A DNA stretch of 64,000 bases, taken from the NCBI RefSeq assembly GCF_017813335.1, contig NZ_JAGIYY010000001.1, positions 558,001-622,000 on the forward strand, written 5' to 3'. Positions 60,243-64,000 of the stretch are shown here, in pieces. The DNA is from Tianweitania sediminis (lineage in GTDB: Bacteria; Pseudomonadota; Alphaproteobacteria; Rhizobiales; Rhizobiaceae). The notes beneath the pieces were generated by a model. The model made no database searches and was not told the DNA's origin. It worked only from the letters and a program-made list of their open reading frames with translations. How positions within the stretch are numbered: position 1 is the first letter of the stretch; the number at the start of each line of letters is the position of its first letter. Both the position numbers and the translations under genes were made by a program.

Positions 60243-61519
60243 GCAGCGAGCCGTTCTGTCGCCCGTATCACGGGAGCGCGCGTTGTGATCGCTGCTTCGA
60301 TGATCGCGGCGGCCCGTGCTGCGCCCCCGCCGGTACGCATCTCTTCCGCCAGCGGCTGCATGGCAGCCTGGAAGGCCGACTTGTTCTGGAGGAGGGCCCG
60401 GAGCGCGGTTTCGATGCGGCGCGAACCGGCGCGCGCGGGGACCCCCTCGCCAACCCCGCACCGCTTCACCCGCGCCGCCATGCCCGGCTGATCGAAGGCA
60501 AGCGGGATGCACAGCATCGGCACCTTTGCGGTGATGGCGTCGAGCACGGTGTTGACGCCGCCGTGGGTGATCACGAGGTCCGCCCGCTGCATTGCCTCGC
60601 TTTGCGAAACGCGATCCACCACGAAATCGGCGTCAATCGTTGCGGCCTGAGCGTCGGTCAACCCGCCGCAATGGGCCACCAGCAGTTGCAGGTGGAGGCG
60701 GCGGCAGGCCTTCGCAATCTTGTGCCACAAGCCAAGCCGATGCCCCTGCAAGGTTCCGAGTGAGGCAAACACGAAGGGCCATTTGGAATCGAGCGGCGGC
60801 AAGGTCGCGCCTTGCGCAGGCGCCGGCCCAGTCCGCAAGGGCCCAACATAATGAAAGGAGGGGGGCAGCGCCTGACGCGGGAGGTCCAAGTCCGCGGTCA
60901 GCTGGGAGATCTGCGCCAGGGGCGAGAGGCAGTCGCTCAACGTCTGCTTGCGCGTGCAGCCGAGCCGTTCCGCTTCCTGCGCAATGACGTTGTGATGCGC
61001 GGCCGTCATCCAATCGGCGATGCGCGCGGCGATGCGGTTGCGGTGGAGCGCCTGCTCGCCTTGGTCGAAGCTGAAAGGAAGAACCGGAAGCGGCACCAGC
61101 GGTTCACGGTTGATCGGCACGGCGGCGGCCACCGCAACAAAGGGCAGGCGGAGATGTTCCGCCACAAGGCTGCCGGCTGCTTCCATCTGGTCGCAGACGA
61201 TCCCATCGACCTGAAGCGCCCGCAGCATGGCCGGCGCCTGCCGGCAAAGGTCATGCGTCATCGCTGCCATGTCGCGGATGGTGCGGCGTATTCCAAACAC
61301 GAGATCCGGCGACCGCGCATGCGTGACGACACTTTCCGGGGTCCAGGCACAGGCGCTTTCATCCAGCGCGGCAAGCTGAAGCCCTTTCGGCAACTTGTCG
61401 GCGAGGCGCGGATGTCCAACGAGAACGCATTCATGGCCGAGCTTTGAAAGCTCCCCTGCAATGGCACCCATGACGTCGAGATGGCTGAAGAAGGGAGGGG
61501 AAAAGAACGCGATGCGCAA
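60239..61519 (-). CDS. crtX: Zeaxanthin glucosyltransferase CrtX
   Basis: CrtX transfers glucose from UDP-glucose to the zeaxanthin hydroxyls. The 426-aa GT1-fold protein starts RIAFFSPPFFSHLDVMGAIA and carries the nucleotide-sugar motif ITHGGVNTVLDAITAKVPML followed by CIPLAFDQPGMAARV. Start is TTG at 61519 with a weak AGGA upstream; no ATG fits. It leads crtX-crtY-crtI-crtB with overlaps throughout. It is divergent from a DUF2585 gene. Glucosylated zeaxanthin is the expected end product. Confidence 0.92.
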   Translation of the reverse strand: MRIAFFSPPFFSHLDVMGAIAGELSKLGHECVLVGHPRLADKLPKGLQLAALDESACAWTPESVVTHARSPDLVFGIRRTIRDMAAMTHDLCRQAPAMLRALQVDGIVCDQMEAAGSLVAEHLRLPFVAVAAAVPINREPLVPLPVLPFSFDQGEQALHRNRIAARIADWMTAAHHNVIAQEAERLGCTRKQTLSDCLSPLAQISQLTADLDLPRQALPPSFHYVGPLRTGPAPAQGATLPPLDSKWPFVFASLGTLQGHRLGLWHKIAKACRRLHLQLLVAHCGGLTDAQAATIDADFVVDRVSQSEAMQRADLVITHGGVNTVLDAITAKVPMLCIPLAFDQPGMAARVKRCGVGEGVPARAGSRRIETALRALLQNKSAFQAAMQPLAEEMRTGGGAARAAAIIEAAITTRAPVIRATERLAA

Positions 61520-61612
61520 TGGGGCCGCGATCCTGCTGCTTCGGAAGAGTTATGCAGGACATAGGCGCATCATGCAAATCGCCTAGATGTCCTACAGGGC
61601 GCTGTCAAAGCT

Positions 61613-62260
61613 GTGATCGGCACCCATATATTAGCCGTTGCGAAAAGTTCCGGACCCGCCTTGTTGAAGTCGCTCGCAGAAACCGCCGGAGCCGTTCGCC
61701 GCCGGAAGAAGTTCATCCCGAAGCCAGCAACATGGGCTGTTTACATCGGCGTCATCCTCGCGATCGTGCTGGTGAAGGCTCTGCTGCTCCATCTTTTCGG
61801 CCGGAGCCTGATCTGCCCCTGCGGTGTCAAACTGTGGCTGCAGGCATCGACGGGCGAAGAAAACTCGCAACATGTCGCTGACTGGTACTCCATTTCGCAC
61901 CTGATCGCCGGCATGGGATTTGCCGCCGTGATGATTTGGACCTCGCCGAAATGGCCGTTTGGCTGGAAGCTCGTTGCAGCCGCAGCCTTCAGCGCCGGCT
62001 GGGAGATCGCCGAAAACACGCCCTGGATCGTGGCCGCCTTCGCCAACATGGCACATGGCGAACATTACACCGGAGACACGATCCTCAACTCGATGTTCGA
62101 CACGATCTTCGTGCTTGCGGGGTTTGGGGTCGCGTTGTCGCTGCCGCGTTTTACAACGATCGTGCTGGCTGTTGTTCTGGACGTTGCGACCTATGCCGCG
62201 ATCGGGGACAGCCTGGCGGTCGGCACGCTGCGGTTTGCCGGATCCTTGGTTTCACCTTGA
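61613..62260 (+). CDS. DUF2585 (UPF0314) membrane protein
   Basis: A 215-aa integral membrane protein with about five helices. LICPCGVKLWLQASTGEENS, then HVADWYSISHLIAGM, GWEIAENTPWI and YTGDTILNSMFDTIFVLAGF match the DUF2585 family, whose conserved Cys-x-Cys, Asp-Trp-Tyr, Glu-Asn-Thr and Gly-Asp motifs are all present. The GTG at 61613 may start too early: residues 1-38 are a basic extension. Function unknown; Rhizobiales-typical. Divergent from crtX. Confidence 0.82.
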   Translation: MIGTHILAVAKSSGPALLKSLAETAGAVRRRKKFIPKPATWAVYIGVILAIVLVKALLLHLFGRSLICPCGVKLWLQASTGEENSQHVADWYSISHLIAGMGFAAVMIWTSPKWPFGWKLVAAAAFSAGWEIAENTPWIVAAFANMAHGEHYTGDTILNSMFDTIFVLAGFGVALSLPRFTTIVLAVVLDVATYAAIGDSLAVGTLRFAGSLVSP

Positions 62261-62432
62261 CCGTGCCGGTGGAGAAAAGGCGCATCTCTCTTGCATCCAG
62301 GACGACCGCCACCGGTTTGGTGAACAAAAACCAAACAACAAGGAAAGCAGAACCGCTTTAAACTGCAAGTATCCGTAAGACGTTTTTTAATCGGTGTCGG
62401 CTAAGTTGTGCCTCAGACTTGGGGGCACATCC

Positions 62433-64000
62433 ATGATTGATTTTCTGAAGTCGAAGAGCGGAAACATCGCTCTTTCTGCAGCCGTGATGCTTCCTGCGCT
62501 GGTTGGCGGCGTCGGGATGGCTATTGATTATTCCAGACTGACGGACGCCCGTTCCGTACTTCAGCAGTCAGCGGATGCTGCTGTTCTTGCGGCTGCCAAG
62601 ATGCCGCACAACGACGCTCAGCGCCGTCAGGTCTTCGAACAAGTTCTTAGAACGAATTCAGGCGGCGATCTTAGGATTTCGAAGCTGGATCTGGCGATCA
62701 GGGACACGCTGAACGAGGTTGAGCTGACCGGCACGGCGACCGCCGACGTGGACCTGATCTTCCTCCACCAGATGGGCCAGCACGCCGTGACGGTGAAGGC
62801 GTCAGCCTATCAGGCGACCAAGAACATTGCGGTTTCGCTTGTGCTCGACAACACGGGATCCATGGGCCAGGCCGGCATCGACGCGCTGAAGAAAGCGTCA
62901 CATGCTCTTGTCAGCGCGGTGGAAAGCAGCGCCGGCGACCGCACCGATATTCACATGAGCCTGGTGCCGTTCGTCACGGCCGTCAACATCAAGGCTGATG
63001 GGTTCGACGAAAGCTGGATCGATAAGGACGGGAAGTCGCTTTACAACGGCTGGACGTTCTTGAATCCAGCCTTGCGCGAGGCTCGCAGAAATGGCGAGCG
63101 GCTTGCCGCCCTTCCCGACAACTATGCCGATGAGATCAACGGCGTTGATCAGGCCTGCAACAACCAGGGTGAAGGGCAGCCGGCGATCGAAAAACGCGAA
63201 GCGTGCCAGAAGCGTGCGGACGCGAAGGTTTACCCACATGCGAGCAAACTGTTCGCGCTGTCCGGAACCACCTGGAAAGGGTGCGTGGAAGCCCGCCCCA
63301 GTCCGTACAACCTTTCGGTTGATGCACCGTCGGCGGCGAAGCCCGACACCTTGTTTGTACCTTATTTCGCACCCGACGAGCCCGGCGTCTCAACCTCGGC
63401 GGGCGGCAATGATGCTAACACGTTCAACAATTCCTGGCTGAACGACGCCATCACAGGCGCCGACTCGCTCGTGCAGCGCTCCACGCTGAAATATGTGCGT
63501 CCCGACGTGAAGACCATTCAAGAAGCCAAGGGCGTCACGCGTGGCCCCAATCGGTCGTGCCCGACGCCGGTGACGCCGCTCACCACCGACTTGTCCAAGA
63601 TCCGGGCGGGCATCGATGCCATGCAGTTCTGGAATGGTTCGGGCACCAACATTCCCGAGGGTCTTGCATGGGGCTGGCGCATGCTGACGCCGAACGCCCC
63701 CTTCCCGCAGGCTGAAGCGCTCCAGTTTGGCGACGTCACGAAATACATCGTTCTGATGACTGACGGACGCAACGTCGCTTATGGCGGAAAGAACACGATC
63801 AACAAGTCCGATTACAGCTCGTATGGCTTCCTTGCCTCGGAACGCATCGGTGGCACCACGGATCAGGGCAAGGCGGAAACCAAGCAGAACGAGTGGACGC
63901 TGCAGCTATGCGAAGCGGTGAAGAAGACGGGCATCCAGATCTTCACGGTTGTTTACAACGAAAAAGATCAAGGCGTGCAGAACATGTTCAAGAAATGCGC
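62433..64000 (+). CDS. TadG-like Flp pilus-associated VWA protein (partial at window end)
   Basis: The frame opens at ATG 62433 (MIDFLKSKSGNIALSAAVML) and is still open at base 64000, so at least 522 codons. The N-terminus has a TadE/TadG-type single helix (about 10-35), then ASA-like pseudopilin spacing, QQSADAAVLAAAK, and a von Willebrand A domain from about residue 130 with MIDAS LVLDNTGSMGQAG (DxTxS) and VLMTDGRNVAYGGK. Such proteins are envelope components linked to Flp pilus assembly. No other tad genes are in the window. The C-terminus lies outside. Confidence 0.85.
   Translation, partial: MIDFLKSKSGNIALSAAVMLPALVGGVGMAIDYSRLTDARSVLQQSADAAVLAAAKMPHNDAQRRQVFEQVLRTNSGGDLRISKLDLAIRDTLNEVELTGTATADVDLIFLHQMGQHAVTVKASAYQATKNIAVSLVLDNTGSMGQAGIDALKKASHALVSAVESSAGDRTDIHMSLVPFVTAVNIKADGFDESWIDKDGKSLYNGWTFLNPALREARRNGERLAALPDNYADEINGVDQACNNQGEGQPAIEKREACQKRADAKVYPHASKLFALSGTTWKGCVEARPSPYNLSVDAPSAAKPDTLFVPYFAPDEPGVSTSAGGNDANTFNNSWLNDAITGADSLVQRSTLKYVRPDVKTIQEAKGVTRGPNRSCPTPVTPLTTDLSKIRAGIDAMQFWNGSGTNIPEGLAWGWRMLTPNAPFPQAEALQFGDVTKYIVLMTDGRNVAYGGKNTINKSDYSSYGFLASERIGGTTDQGKAETKQNEWTLQLCEAVKKTGIQIFTVVYNEKDQGVQNMFKKC

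Noticed and set aside
1-64000. Search for tRNA, rRNA, CRISPR arrays, transposases, integrases and attachment sites
   Set aside because: No cloverleaf-like tRNA, rRNA-like stretch, regular repeat-spacer array, transposase motif or flanking inverted repeats were seen by eye. A covariance-model scan would be needed to exclude small RNAs.

Overview
The window is a high-GC chromosomal segment from an alphaproteobacterium, most probably Hyphomicrobiales (Rhizobiales). The evidence is gene order and regulatory vocabulary: ubiH-ybaK, glnK-amtB, ftsK-lolA-xthA, a CenR-type regulator, tsaD-gpsA-yciI-EVE, hemC-hemD-mic60-hemY, minCDE, a LOV/HWE histidine kinase, GTTC-N7-GTTC LexA sites and TTAA-N7-TTAA CtrA sites. 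An orange-pigmented family such as Aurantimonadaceae would fit the carotenoid locus, but that is inference. I saw no tRNA, rRNA, CRISPR array, insertion sequence or prophage.

Layout. 0-9.5 kb: SOS gene imuA with a LexA box, a zincin-fold metallopeptidase, a CitE-like lyase, periplasmic MsrA, OsmC, the ubiH-ybaK pair, tesB, nitrogen control and ammonium uptake (glnK-amtB), and a Crp-family regulator. 9.5-17 kb: ftsK behind a CtrA box, lolA, xthA, a cupin, a cNMP-domain protein, and a CenR-like regulator divergent from an L,D-transpeptidase. 17-26 kb: two back-to-back operons, tsaD-gpsA-yciI-EVE-methyltransferase on minus and hemC-hemD-mic60-hemY on plus, then TerB and glutamine-amidotransferase genes. 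27-30 kb: zinc homeostasis (zur, znuCBA). 30-36 kb: an orphan TRAP 2-oxoacid binding protein, E2 and E3 of a branched-chain 2-oxoacid dehydrogenase without E1, an alpha-methylacyl-CoA racemase and a NolR-like regulator. 36-41 kb: a trimethyllysine/butyrobetaine-type dioxygenase with a class II aldolase under a divergent LysR gene, then a hydrolase and an SDR. 41.2-43.6 kb: a 600-base gap followed by the blue-light LOV-PAS-HWE kinase.

43.8-48.7 kb is the part I find most interesting. Three consecutive coiled-coil genes that I cannot assign to a known family form one operon with a perfect CtrA box in front, beside a small single-pass membrane protein and the minCDE operon, which carries two perfect CtrA boxes. 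With ftsK, all four perfect TTAA-N7-TTAA sites I found in 64 kb lie directly upstream of division or putative cytoskeletal genes.

48.8-54 kb: an ECF sigma factor, a sugar dehydrogenase/PEBP fusion, and stress-type oxidoreductases with a ferritin-like gene. 54-61.5 kb: a complete zeaxanthin-glucoside carotenoid locus (crtZ-fni, crtE, crtX-crtY-crtI-crtB). The right end holds a DUF2585 membrane protein and a TadG-like VWA protein cut by the window edge.
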